A DNA stretch of 23,570 nucleotides from a virus: the IMG/VR virus record IMGVR_UViG_3300047558_000174, positions 1 to 23,570 of that record. The stretch is one strand, 5' to 3'. Made by a program: the position numbers and the translations under genes. Numbering within the stretch: the stretch's first letter is position 1; every line of letters begins with the position of its first letter. The notes below the pieces were generated by a model. The model saw nothing but the letters and a program-made list of their open reading frames with translations. It searched no databases and had not been told where the DNA came from. This document shows positions 6,345 through 13,663 of the stretch, piece by piece.

Positions 6345-8228
6345 ATGAAAAAAACTATAGTCAGCATGGCTACGGCCATGCTGTGTGCGTCTGTCTCCGC
6401 TCAAAATTTAGGATTTGAGACTGGTGACGCAACAGATTGGACTGTTATCAACGGCAGTCTCGCACCAAAAACAACATGGAACGGCAACGGTAGCGGTGCT
6501 AGTGTAATCTCTGAGATTACGGCACTGACTCAGGGCGGTATGACATGGAAACTTCAACCATACGGTAACAAGATGCTTGCTCTACAAGCAGGTGGTGCTG
6601 GTGGCACATTCGATCAAATGGCAACAAACCTAGGTCTAAGTGCTAGTAGTGTTACTGAGTTGAAGAGTATCCTCACTCAACAAGCTCAAGCAACAGGCCA
6701 AGGTCAGGGTAATCCTACTAATGCCGCATGGGCTAAGACAACTATCAACGTTCAGGCTGGCGACATATTCAAGATGAGTTGGAACTACACATCTACTGAC
6801 TATGTACCATTCAACGACGGTAGTATTACTACTCTGGTCGATCCTACCAACGCTACTAACCTAGCAAAGATTAACGGTCAGCTAAAACAATATGCGTTAC
6901 TGGGGTTTACTAACCAAGGTACCGGCGACTATTCTACTGGCAGTTATGGTAGTACTGGTTGGCAGATTGCTAATTATGAAATCATTAACGGCGGTCAATA
7001 TGTGCTGGGCTTCGCATCATTCAATTTAGATGATACTGCTCTCAGTCCTATTCTGTTAGTTGATAATCAAAACGGCTACACATACAAGAACGGTACCCTA
7101 TTCGGTCCAGTTGCTCCTAACCCAGGCACAACTGCTCCTAATAATACAGGCGCGCCGGCTCCTACGCCAACGCCAACTCCGCCAACTGTGGTATCAACCG
7201 TACAAGACCAAGTCTTGACAACTGGTTGGTCTGCTCAAGTGGCTGGCGCTGGTGTTATGACAACAGTACGTCATCACGATGCTAGTGACAATGGTAAGGT
7301 ACAGACTATCGCAGTCAAGGACACTAACACAACAGTTACTCCTATGATTAACACTGCGTCATACAATCTTGTAGAGACAAAGACATGGAGTGATGGCACA
7401 ACTACGACCTCAGTCGTAGGCACTGGTACTGCTTATCAAGCACTCAACCCAAATACAAGTGTTGCTGAAGTTGACCAGCCAAGTTATGTTGGTCGTGTTG
7501 ACCAGATGCCAAGTGCTGTTGCTACTAATCGCAAGATTCTAACAACAATGAACTTCAACAATGTTGGCTACATGAACTACGATGCTAAGAAGAATGGTAT
7601 GAATGGCAGTTCTAACGGCTTCGTTGTAGGCGGTATGAAGTATCTTGAGGGTGGTTGGAGTGTTGGTGCCGGTGTTGCTAACTTTGCTGGCGGCCTGAGT
7701 GGTACTGATGGTATCGCTCGTTCTACTACTAACGCTGGTAGTCTAATGGCAGAGCAAAAGACAGATGATGTTACCGTTGACTACAACCTAGGCATCGGCT
7801 TCAGCGATTTGACTAGTGCTCGTACAATCGGCCCATTCAATAACAGTAGTGCTACTAAATCTAAGACTGTGTTCTCACAAGTCAAAGTAACTGGTAACGA
7901 ACCTCTAGTTGGTGATATCCGACCAGTTGGCGGCGTAGGTATAGGCTATGACCAGACCAACGGTTATGTAGAGAGTGGCAGTATTCAGAGTGCCCGTGAA
8001 GTCGGTAAACAGACTGACCGCTGGCAGTATGCTTTCGTTGGTGGCAAGTGGGTCAGTGGCCCATTCTCTGCTGAGGTAATCAAGCGTACAGACAATGTTG
8101 CTATCGCTAGTGTTGCTATTGACCACGAGCTAGAAGATAACAAGAATGTTTATCTCCGCGCAAGTTATGTCGATGGTAGTGAGCTACGTGGCTTACAAGG
8201 TCAAGTTGGCTTGAGAATCAAGTTCTGA
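6345..8228 (+). CDS. secreted outer-membrane-barrel-like protein (autotransporter-like)
   Basis: A 627-residue protein. Residues 1-19 form a Sec signal peptide (MKKTIVS...CASVSA, cleavage before Gln20). An N-terminal passenger of about 250 residues begins NLGFETGDATDWT, a pattern seen in carbohydrate-binding or anchor-type beta-sandwich domains. A Pro/Thr linker (PAPTPTPTPP) follows near residue 270. The C-terminal half alternates strands and ends GLQGQVGLRIKF, with a terminal Phe as in the BAM recognition signal of outer-membrane barrels. AAAGGAAACAT precedes ATG. It could be exported to the host outer membrane to alter receptors or block superinfection (inference), or be a virion protein that only looks like one. 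A terminator follows. Confidence 0.75.
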   Translation: MKKTIVSMATAMLCASVSAQNLGFETGDATDWTVINGSLAPKTTWNGNGSGASVISEITALTQGGMTWKLQPYGNKMLALQAGGAGGTFDQMATNLGLSASSVTELKSILTQQAQATGQGQGNPTNAAWAKTTINVQAGDIFKMSWNYTSTDYVPFNDGSITTLVDPTNATNLAKINGQLKQYALLGFTNQGTGDYSTGSYGSTGWQIANYEIINGGQYVLGFASFNLDDTALSPILLVDNQNGYTYKNGTLFGPVAPNPGTTAPNNTGAPAPTPTPTPPTVVSTVQDQVLTTGWSAQVAGAGVMTTVRHHDASDNGKVQTIAVKDTNTTVTPMINTASYNLVETKTWSDGTTTTSVVGTGTAYQALNPNTSVAEVDQPSYVGRVDQMPSAVATNRKILTTMNFNNVGYMNYDAKKNGMNGSSNGFVVGGMKYLEGGWSVGAGVANFAGGLSGTDGIARSTTNAGSLMAEQKTDDVTVDYNLGIGFSDLTSARTIGPFNNSSATKSKTVFSQVKVTGNEPLVGDIRPVGGVGIGYDQTNGYVESGSIQSAREVGKQTDRWQYAFVGGKWVSGPFSAEVIKRTDNVAIASVAIDHELEDNKNVYLRASYVDGSELRGLQGQVGLRIKF

Positions 8229-8243
8229 TAGTCAGTAAACCTC

Positions 8244-8269
8244 AAAACCCCACTTCGGTGGGGTTTTTT
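8244..8269. terminator. bidirectional Rho-independent terminator
   Basis: AAAACCCCAC-TTCG-GTGGGG-TTTTTT: a 6-bp GC-rich stem with a UUCG loop, T-run on the right and A-run on the left, so it works on both strands. It ends the rightward barrel gene and the leftward array, whose last stop (8268-8270) touches it. Confidence 0.9.
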
Positions 8270-8459
8270 ATTTCTCCGCTACACCAGCCCAGTCCCATTG
8301 TAAGATGTATGCGGTCTCTAGTTTCTCATTGTAGATGAAAATGTGGACGGCATTTAGGCCTCCCCAGAATTCCCAGTCACGACCGCGTTCGCCGTTCTGT
8401 CTGAGCCATTTAACAACTTCTGCTTTTTGTCTATTGACTATGTATTCTTTGTTGGCCAT
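8268..8459 (-). CDS. array family protein 1 (last gene of the array)
   Basis: 63 residues. It has the family helix VVKWLRQNG, a W-rich strand (DWEFW), IFIYNEKLETAYILQW and an extra tail (DWAGVAEK). It is the only member with no gene downstream, and its C-terminus has lost the AGG TGG coding for R-W. This fits the idea that the AGG codon is kept to serve a following gene. Its ATG lies inside the Thr-Trp codons (AC-ATG-G) of the upstream gene, with no clear Shine-Dalgarno. Function unknown. Confidence 0.75.
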   Translation of the reverse strand: MANKEYIVNRQKAEVVKWLRQNGERGRDWEFWGGLNAVHIFIYNEKLETAYILQWDWAGVAEK

Positions 8460-8743
8460 GTTAGTAACATCATATTGTAAATTGAATCGTGAACGTCAAA
8501 GCGTTGAATACTGACGGAGTCATTGGGTGAGCCTAGATCAAACCATAGTTTTGTTCTAGTATCAGCATACGTTGCTCTGATCCAGTTGCCAATCTCCTTG
8601 TTGACTGATACGTGATACCACTCTTCGCCATCGACCCATGTTCCTTGTGATTCCATTGTCCAGTCTTTCATTTGAATGACCATTAGTATCTCCCTAAGAG
8701 TAAGGTCACTGTTGTCAAGATATTTTTCAAAATCTGTTTTCAT
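8438..8743 (-). CDS. array family protein 2
   Basis: 101 residues from ATG 8743. IGNWIRATYADTRTKLWF is the helix-strand part and FDVHDSIYNMMLLTW the C-terminal helix, with Thr for the usual Arg and a short tail PTKNT. It stops at TAG and overlaps the next start by 22 bp. If this TAG were suppressed, about 28 residues would be added. The upstream junction has a weak GATGTGGG in place of GAGGTGG. Confidence 0.78.
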   Translation of the reverse strand: MKTDFEKYLDNSDLTLREILMVIQMKDWTMESQGTWVDGEEWYHVSVNKEIGNWIRATYADTRTKLWFDLGSPNDSVSIQRFDVHDSIYNMMLLTWPTKNT

Positions 8744-9174
8744 GCCCACATCAATAAGAATAGCACATAGTCTTGTTCATTATCAAACGCAACAAACAGG
8801 GCATCACCGCCACCTATATCGTTGATGTGCCATTCTTCCTCTGTTGTGTGGTCCCATGCGATAGCAGTTTGTTTGTACACACGCAGTATATCATCCCGCC
8901 AATGGCCTTGGCAATTCTCTCTACACCATTTACGTAGTTCATCTAAGCCTTCGATCCAATCACCGTAACGAGTCCATGGTTCACCACGAGTAGTGTGATA
9001 TATGTGAACATAAGGGTAACCATGAAAGTAATGCTTAGTTGTATTCGCCCGCATATCACAGCGTGGATCATTTCTGCGCTCGTATGCTTCCTGTGTCCAC
9101 CCCATCTTTTTTAGATAGCGTTGATGTAAGTGTGCGTCCCACCGTTCTCTGAGACTCTTGAACAAGTTAGTCAT
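8740..9174 (-). CDS. array family protein 3 (longest member)
   Basis: 144 residues from ATG 9174, which overlaps the upstream stop (ATGA). The unique N-terminal half is basic (LRERWDAHLHQRYLKK). Family parts are LRKWCRENCQGHW and FVAFDNEQDYVLFLLMWA. No Shine-Dalgarno precedes it, because the upstream gene ends KYL instead of RW; translation probably depends on coupling. Function unknown. Confidence 0.8.
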   Translation of the reverse strand: MTNLFKSLRERWDAHLHQRYLKKMGWTQEAYERRNDPRCDMRANTTKHYFHGYPYVHIYHTTRGEPWTRYGDWIEGLDELRKWCRENCQGHWRDDILRVYKQTAIAWDHTTEEEWHINDIGGGDALFVAFDNEQDYVLFLLMWA

Positions 9175-9395
9175 AAGTATTTTAGGGCGAACCATGTAGC
9201 CCAACTTTCATTATAGAACTTGAACACACCGTGTGCCCGCTCTAGTATCTCAAAGCTGAAGTTTTCGTTTTGATAACGGGTAACGTGCCAAGCATAGTCG
9301 AAGTCAACACCTTGCCTTAGGCCAGATTCACGCATTTCATAAACAACTTGTAGAAGTTCGTGGGCGCCATCAAGATACAGTTTGTGTTGGGTCAT
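9171..9395 (-). CDS. array family protein 4 (degenerate C-terminus)
   Basis: 74 residues from ATG 9395 with ATGA overlap. It has FKFYNESWATWFALKYL in place of the standard ending, so the R-W pair is K-Y. The usual W-C-x-E-N helix is not obvious; LLQVVYEMRESGLRQG may stand in its place. It still keeps the F-x-F strand and the hydrophobic helix. Confidence 0.72.
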   Translation of the reverse strand: MTQHKLYLDGAHELLQVVYEMRESGLRQGVDFDYAWHVTRYQNENFSFEILERAHGVFKFYNESWATWFALKYL

Positions 9396-9619
9396 GTCAT
9401 AAACTTCAAGAGGAATATCAGATACTTCTTTTCATCAACGATACTATACTCGCCGGTAATCATCTGGCCGGTAGTAAGCACCATGAGGATGCCGTAGTGT
9501 TCTTTGAGGTAGTCTTGTAAGCCGTCTGGATTAGGGGCGCCACATTGCTTGTAGTACTCTTTTGCCACCTTACTTAGTCCACTCCAGTATCTGTTACGAT
9601 CAATTTGAGTTTGTGTCAC
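9392..9619 (-). CDS. array family protein 5 (GTG start)
   Basis: 75 residues. GTG 9619 lies five bases after GAGGTGG, which encodes the upstream gene's R-W; no in-frame ATG lies near it. QDYLKEHYG is the helix and YSIVDEKKYLIFLLKFMT the C-terminal part, with K-F for R-W. It overlaps the upstream gene by 20 bp. Confidence 0.72.
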   Translation of the reverse strand: MTQTQIDRNRYWSGLSKVAKEYYKQCGAPNPDGLQDYLKEHYGILMVLTTGQMITGEYSIVDEKKYLIFLLKFMT

Positions 9620-9980
9620 GGGGCCACCTCAATAGCATCAGAGTGTAGAGCGATTCATCCATGATGTATCTAATGTAACTAACATGGCAACCATCATCTT
9701 CTTCGGCATACTTCCATAGTGATGGGTGTTGCTCTTCTACCCATGGTTGAACACTGCGTATGCGAACATCGACTGCTATCTTGTTACCAGGATATTGAAT
9801 ACACTCATTCTGATTACGTACTTCTTTGTAGTTGAGCATACCCAATGCTTTGCCATCTGGATGCTCAGTGTACGTGAAGTAACTATCAGGCTCACCAGGC
9901 TTTGGCGGACGAGTGTGCTTAACGTCACCCTTGTATTTGGATCGGATCCAGTCAAGTACGGCAGTTCGTAATGGTGTCAT
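9600..9980 (-). CDS. array family protein 6
   Basis: 126 residues from ATG 9980, coupled by ATGA to a zinc-finger-like gene. The N-terminal region is family-unlike and polar (KHTRPPKPGEPDSYF). VRIRSVQPWVEEQHPSLW resembles the W-helix and YIMDESLYTLMLLRW is the standard ending, with an extra PRDTNSN. The R-W codons are AGG TGG and serve the next gene's GTG. Confidence 0.78.
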   Translation of the reverse strand: MTPLRTAVLDWIRSKYKGDVKHTRPPKPGEPDSYFTYTEHPDGKALGMLNYKEVRNQNECIQYPGNKIAVDVRIRSVQPWVEEQHPSLWKYAEEDDGCHVSYIRYIMDESLYTLMLLRWPRDTNSN

Positions 9981-10183
9981 TCTTCGAACTTTCTCTCTTG
10001 ATATTTGTTACAAGTTTCACAGTAACGACCTTGACGGATGTAGATACTAGATGCGCTACGTAGAGCACCGCTCCACTTATGCCACTTGTGTAGCCCAATA
10101 GAGCACCAAAATGGCTGCTCTGAAAGTAGAGTTTTCTCTTCTAACATCCTAACTAAGTTTTCTTTTTCTAATCTACCACTCAT
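9977..10183 (-). CDS. zinc-finger-like small protein, not of the array family
   Basis: 68 residues from ATG 10183, preceded by GAGGTGGCT of the upstream member. FWCSIGLHKWHKW and YCETCNKY give a C-x4-H and C-x2-C set, a likely zinc site of a kind seen in many phage small proteins. It lacks the LLRW ending. It uses the array's embedded ribosome site but does not supply one in the same way, so it looks like an insertion into the array. Confidence 0.7.
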   Translation of the reverse strand: MSGRLEKENLVRMLEEKTLLSEQPFWCSIGLHKWHKWSGALRSASSIYIRQGRYCETCNKYQERKFEE

Positions 10184-10401
10184 AGCCACCTCAGTGCTGT
10201 CAATAACGCCACGTGCTCATCTCTAAACCAAAACTGAATAGCGGCCCTTGTGACTAATATCTTTGCCTCGTATCTGTTTCTATCCCACTCACATTGTTCA
10301 TCTACCCAATCAATGATTGTTCTAACTTCATCTACTCTTGAGATAATGTCATAAGTATCAGAGGTCCTGAGGGGCACATCGACTTTATAGTTTAACTCCA
10401 T
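10180..10401 (-). CDS. array family protein 7
   Basis: 73 residues if started at ATG 10401, which lies inside the upstream gene's Arg-Trp codons (CG-ATG-G). Neither this ATG nor the GTG at 10443 has a clear Shine-Dalgarno. IIDWVDEQCEWDRNRY is the helix and IQFWFRDEHVALLTALRWL the ending. The R-W codons AGG TGG give GAGGTGG to the zinc-finger gene. Confidence 0.75.
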   Translation of the reverse strand: MELNYKVDVPLRTSDTYDIISRVDEVRTIIDWVDEQCEWDRNRYEAKILVTRAAIQFWFRDEHVALLTALRWL

Positions 10402-10676
10402 CGCAATACAAACAGAATGTAATCTGCTTGGTCTCTGAACCACATTTGATCGAAATACGCATGGCGCCAGCGTGACCAGGCATCAGGCTTTCGATCCGGC
10501 GGACCAAAATGCTCAATACACCAGATGACAACTTTATCGTAGTCTTCATGGCGATAGTCAGCCTTTAGCCACTCACGACTAAATTTATACTTCGTGACTG
10601 GTCTATTAAATTCTTGAATAAGGATCTCCTTACAAAGATTATCAGTCATCAATCGTTTACTATTGAATCCCGTCAA
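10392..10676 (-). CDS. array family protein 8 (TTG start proposed)
   Basis: 94 residues from TTG 10676, placed five bases after the upstream gene's GAGGTG; the alternative ATG 10649 has no ribosome site. VIWCIEHFGPPDRKPDAW and QMWFRDQADYILFVLRWS show the family. Its Arg is CGA, not AGG, and here the next start ATG overlaps the R-W codons. Confidence 0.72.
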   Translation of the reverse strand: MTGFNSKRLMTDNLCKEILIQEFNRPVTKYKFSREWLKADYRHEDYDKVVIWCIEHFGPPDRKPDAWSRWRHAYFDQMWFRDQADYILFVLRWS

Positions 10677-10902
10677 AGCCCCACCTCAACATAAAAACTA
10701 ATCGTTGTGCTTCGTTCTCTATGCGCCATAGATTGACACCAAACGCAGATGCGCCTCGCTGACCGTTGTCATAGATTGATATGCCGTTCTCAGCACACCA
10801 TTGTATAACTTCTAAGTAATAGGTGCGTGACACCATAATATCACGCTCGTCACTAATTAACGAGTAGCCACTACCGTTAGTGAGGAACACCTTTGTCGCC
10901 AT
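10660..10902 (-). CDS. array family protein 9 (ends TAG TAA)
   Basis: 80 residues from ATG 10902, overlapping the upstream stop as TGATG. VIQWCAENGISIYDNG and NLWRIENEAQRLVFMLRW are the family parts, with a GFDGIQ tail. The stop is a tandem TAG TAA, so an amber suppressor would add one residue only. Its AGG TGG serves the next gene's TTG. Confidence 0.78.
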   Translation of the reverse strand: MATKVFLTNGSGYSLISDERDIMVSRTYYLEVIQWCAENGISIYDNGQRGASAFGVNLWRIENEAQRLVFMLRWGFDGIQ

Positions 10903-11087
10903 CAGCGTCTACCCCACATACCTACACGTGAGTAACCTAACTCACGCTTGATTTCTTTTCGGTCATCGCCATCGAACTCAGCAAGATCAGGATAAGGTTT
11001 ACGGCGCTCACGCTTGTAACGCTTTGCTTCACGCTCTAGGCGTTCCATGTCTTCTGATGTTGCTTTAGGTATCTTATGCTTTTTCAT
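10902..11087 (-). CDS. highly charged small protein, not of the array family
   Basis: 61 residues from ATG 11087, preceded by TTGAGGTGGGC. It is Lys/Arg/Glu-rich (MERLEREAKRYKRERRKPYP), probably helical or coiled, with no LLRW ending. With the gene at 9977 it is one of two clear strangers in the array. Function unknown. Confidence 0.68.
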   Translation of the reverse strand: MKKHKIPKATSEDMERLEREAKRYKRERRKPYPDLAEFDGDDRKEIKRELGYSRVGMWGRR

Positions 11088-11305
11088 GCCCACCTCAATC
11101 TAAACAGGGTAGCCTCATTGCTATTTGTAAAATAATAATCTGTTGACCTGTAGTGATACACCGTGTACCATCTACCGGTAACATTCTCTATCAGCCAATC
11201 TTCTATGAATTGTCTGCTGTCGGCAATGATAACACCCTTACTGTCTTCATCTTCCTCAAGCGTGACGATTTCAGGCCAAATCGATTTCTTCATTCGTCTT
11301 GTCAT
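11084..11305 (-). CDS. array family protein 10
   Basis: 73 residues from ATG 11305 with ATGA overlap and GAGGTGGGC upstream. IEDWLIENVTGRWYTVY is the W-helix and first strand; DYYFTNSNEATLFRLRWA is the ending. The N-terminus is unlike its neighbours (MKKSIWPEIVTLEEDEDSK). Confidence 0.82.
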   Translation of the reverse strand: MTRRMKKSIWPEIVTLEEDEDSKGVIIADSRQFIEDWLIENVTGRWYTVYHYRSTDYYFTNSNEATLFRLRWA

Positions 11306-11658
11306 GCCCACCTCAGTAAGAATAGGGTCAAGTCGTCATCGTTCTTGAACCAGAATGTGGAGTTGTTGACGTACCAGCGTTCTAGTTTACCTTCGCTCAT
11401 CCATGGTAGTCTAGTAGGGCCAAACTGCTCTACACACCATTCAACTGCTTTGTCCCACTTGATACTGCGACCTGTAATAGCATAAGCGCCATCATCATAC
11501 ACAGGACGGGCCGAGTGATACTGTGAACCTAGAATCTTGCCATCACTGACTTCGATTCTGTTCCAGCCAAGTAGCGACATAAGTAATTCAGTATCGATAT
11601 CACGTGCCATTTTAGCGGCCGCTTGATCGATTGCTTGTTGATAAATTTGTTGGTTCAT
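11302..11658 (-). CDS. array family protein 11 (long N-terminal extension)
   Basis: 118 residues from ATG 11658 with GAGGTGGGG upstream. The N-terminal 35 residues look helical (QAIDQAAAKMARDIDTELLM). The family core AVEWCVEQFGPTRLPW and FWFKNDDDLTLFLLRWA is one of the clearest in the array. Confidence 0.84.
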   Translation of the reverse strand: MNQQIYQQAIDQAAAKMARDIDTELLMSLLGWNRIEVSDGKILGSQYHSARPVYDDGAYAITGRSIKWDKAVEWCVEQFGPTRLPWMSEGKLERWYVNNSTFWFKNDDDLTLFLLRWA

Positions 11659-11837
11659 CCCCACCTCAGGTAATAAATGATTGCGTGGCTCTCGGGTACG
11701 TTATAGATTATATCATCTTGTCCTAATTGCCACAATGGCCAATTCGTCCAATCTTCGGCGCCAGGGCAGTTCTCTTTGATCCATTCACATCGTTCCCACC
11801 AAGTGATACGGTCAGTGATGACTAGTGTTTCTCTCAT
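11655..11837 (-). CDS. array family protein 12
   Basis: 60 residues from ATG 11837; the upstream junction is GAGATGGGT (Arg AGA), a weaker ribosome site. CEWIKENCPGAEDWTNW and IIYNVPESHAIIYYLRWG give the core with almost no N-terminal extension. It is close to the minimal form of the family. Confidence 0.82.
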   Translation of the reverse strand: MRETLVITDRITWWERCEWIKENCPGAEDWTNWPLWQLGQDDIIYNVPESHAIIYYLRWG

Positions 11838-12121
11838 ACCCATCTCAATAAGAATAAGGTAACGTTTGCTTCGTCTTTGAAAAAGAATGTTAGGTCATGA
11901 CCAACCCATGCGCGGCGCCATGATCGTTGTCGCCCTCCCTCGCCGAAGTTATCTGTACACCAATTATAGATTTCGGCAGCATCGTACTTAGTATCATACG
12001 TTCGCTTGACTGTAATCTTGTGTTTGTACTTACTTCTACGCTCGGTATGTATCACTCGATCTTCATCGTCTTTTATTTCTATCCAATCTTCATCATCGAA
12101 GTAAGGCTTTACTATATTCAT
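11834..12121 (-). CDS. array family protein 13
   Basis: 95 residues from ATG 12121. IYNWCTDNFGEGGRQRSW and FFFKDEANVTLFLLRWV are the family parts. The upstream gene ends Q-W (CAA TGG), which removes the Shine-Dalgarno, so this start relies on the ATGA overlap alone. The N-terminus is acidic then basic (DDEDWIEIKDDEDRV). Confidence 0.8.
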   Translation of the reverse strand: MNIVKPYFDDEDWIEIKDDEDRVIHTERRSKYKHKITVKRTYDTKYDAAEIYNWCTDNFGEGGRQRSWRRAWVGHDLTFFFKDEANVTLFLLRWV

Positions 12122-12387
12122 AACCATTGTAATTGTATAATTGTCATTAGTTCTTCACGTATGATGTAGATAGCACGATGACGCCCACCGTAGGTCTTCC
12201 ACAATTCTCTATCTTGTGTTTCAATCCAATCGCCGAACCAATAACTTGTTTGTATTCTATACCATCTCACATCATCTTCTACAAAACCCCACGGCTCACA
12301 ACCTCGCTCGAAGTGATATAGTCGTGTGCTATGTCCTTCTGGCGGATTCTTTGTGTGAAAGTAAACACTGTCGATTTCGCCACTCAT
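12118..12387 (-). CDS. array family protein 14 (Q-W ending)
   Basis: 89 residues from ATG 12387, preceded by CTAAGGTGGTT. FGDWIETQDRELWKTYG and IYIIREELMTIIQLQWL show the family with Arg replaced by Gln. The replacement also removes the AGG used at other junctions. Confidence 0.78.
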   Translation of the reverse strand: MSGEIDSVYFHTKNPPEGHSTRLYHFERGCEPWGFVEDDVRWYRIQTSYWFGDWIETQDRELWKTYGGRHRAIYIIREELMTIIQLQWL

Positions 12388-12599
12388 AACCACCTTAGAA
12401 TGAACAGCAATTCTTGCTTACTATTTTTCAACCACACGACACCGTGCGAGTAATAGTAATCATAACCATAACTTTTGAAGTTCTCTCTGAGCCAGTCTAA
12501 CACTTCTTTAGTTACCTTATACTCGATACGATATCTAAATATGTTTTGTTTCTTAGCTCCAACACATATGTGAAGAGCCTCATATCTGCCTACCTTCAT
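12384..12599 (-). CDS. array family protein 15
   Basis: 71 residues from ATG 12599 with CTGAGGTGGCT upstream. VLDWLRENFKSYGYDYYY and VVWLKNSKQELLFILRWL are the core. It supplies AAGGTGG to the next gene. Confidence 0.82.
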   Translation of the reverse strand: MKVGRYEALHICVGAKKQNIFRYRIEYKVTKEVLDWLRENFKSYGYDYYYSHGVVWLKNSKQELLFILRWL

Positions 12600-12775
12600 A
12601 GCCACCTCAGCATGAATAGGGTTTGGTGCGCTTCCTCTCTAAACATGAATCGTTCGTTCATGTAGTCCCAGTTACGTTGACCACAGTTCTCGTTACACCA
12701 TGTTGATAGCGTATACCAATCTCCCATGGAGTTCCACCACTTTGATGTTCGTTTGTAAGGTACGTAATACTTCAT
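12596..12775 (-). CDS. array family protein 16 (minimal form)
   Basis: 59 residues from ATG 12775 with TTGAGGTGGGC upstream. LSTWCNENCGQRNWDYM and RFMFREEAHQTLFMLRWL make a compact core. Two cysteines in W-C-x-E-N-C are shared with other members (8740, 14078) and could bind metal or pair, but no further Cys/His support this. Confidence 0.83.
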   Translation of the reverse strand: MKYYVPYKRTSKWWNSMGDWYTLSTWCNENCGQRNWDYMNERFMFREEAHQTLFMLRWL

Positions 12776-13014
12776 GCCCACCTCAATAAGAATAGGGTCA
12801 TGTAAGTCTCAGATTCGAATTCGAGTAGCATGGTGCCACTGCGACCGAGCATCATTCTACTGCTATCAGGACGGCGATGCGTGTAGCGGCGTCTAGCGTG
12901 GTACTCTCGTGCGAGTACATCCCAGATGCTACCATCAGTGGAGGGGTCTAAGTTAGCCCAGTAGTGGTCAACAATTTTGTTCCAGTACGGGTCAAGATTG
13001 ATTACTGTGTCCAT
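12772..13014 (-). CDS. array family protein 17
   Basis: 80 residues. The ATG at 13014 lies inside the upstream R-W codons (CG-ATG-G) with no Shine-Dalgarno. The W-helix is weak (IWDVLAREYHARRRY), but MLLEFESETYMTLFLLRWA is canonical. Confidence 0.8.
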   Translation of the reverse strand: MDTVINLDPYWNKIVDHYWANLDPSTDGSIWDVLAREYHARRRYTHRRPDSSRMMLGRSGTMLLEFESETYMTLFLLRWA

Positions 13015-13379
13015 CGTAGCAAGAACAGGGTCAAGTCAGCATCGTGTTTGAAGTGCCAAACACCCCATGACAACTTGTTTGTCCAGCGTGGATTCTTGTA
13101 GCCAGTTGATTCTAATGGTCCATATGTTTCTTCACACCACTGGTTGACTTTCTTTTCAAAACCCCATGGCGCATTATTCACCTTCGCCCAGCACTTGAAC
13201 TTGCCACGTTGAACCATTTGGCCATGAGTAATTTCTACCGGCTTGCGCTTCTCCATGATGGTTGTCCACTGTTGTACGTAATCGTTCACCATACTCTTTC
13301 CTGTTCCGCGTCCATACATTACGGCGAGTGTGTCTGGCTTCCAGCCGCCACTCTCAATGTCTGCCCATACTGTTGTCAT
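13002..13379 (-). CDS. array family protein 18 with a P-loop-like N-terminal motif
   Basis: 125 residues from ATG 13379 with ATGA overlap. The family core is VNQWCEETYGPLESTG and WHFKHDADLTLFLLRWTQ. The N-terminus has MYGRGTGKSMVNDYVQQW, which resembles the deviant Walker A of phage packaging ATPases, but the protein is too short for an ATPase domain. Its Arg codon is CGA, and the next ATG overlaps it. Confidence 0.8.
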   Translation of the reverse strand: MTTVWADIESGGWKPDTLAVMYGRGTGKSMVNDYVQQWTTIMEKRKPVEITHGQMVQRGKFKCWAKVNNAPWGFEKKVNQWCEETYGPLESTGYKNPRWTNKLSWGVWHFKHDADLTLFLLRWTQ

Positions 13380-13663
13380 TGACCTAATACCTTTGGTTGA
13401 TACACTAACAAATCAAAAGCAGTAGCGTATTCGGTTTGGGGTTCCATATGAAAGCCTGTGCCCCACATGATCCACACTCTACGCTTGTATGCCTTCGTCC
13501 AAAACAGAGGTTGACCTGTTACCGATCTTCTTGGCCAGATAACGAACGTTTCTGTCCACGGGTAACAATCTGCTCCGTCTTCAATTATAGTGTAGTCCAT
13601 GGTTTGTGTCAACTGTCTGTAGTGCTTATTGTCACCAATACTTCTGTTCCAAAGTATCTTCAT
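13376..13663 (-). CDS. array gene with divergent C-terminus (doubtful family member)
   Basis: 95 residues from ATG 13663. It is Trp-rich (FVIWPRRS, PLFW, VWIMWGTGF) and ends TAFDLLVYQPKVLGQ, where TAFDLL could be a relic of TLFLL. No R-W pair is present. A different site (TTAGGTCA) precedes the next ATG. It may be a decayed member or a separate family. Confidence 0.6.
   Translation of the reverse strand: MKILWNRSIGDNKHYRQLTQTMDYTIIEDGADCYPWTETFVIWPRRSVTGQPLFWTKAYKRRVWIMWGTGFHMEPQTEYATAFDLLVYQPKVLGQ

Noticed and set aside
12596-12775. Metal-binding site for the whole array family from the W-C-x-E-N-C cysteines
   Set aside because: Many members have Leu, Ile or Val instead of Cys, and no other ligand residues are conserved.
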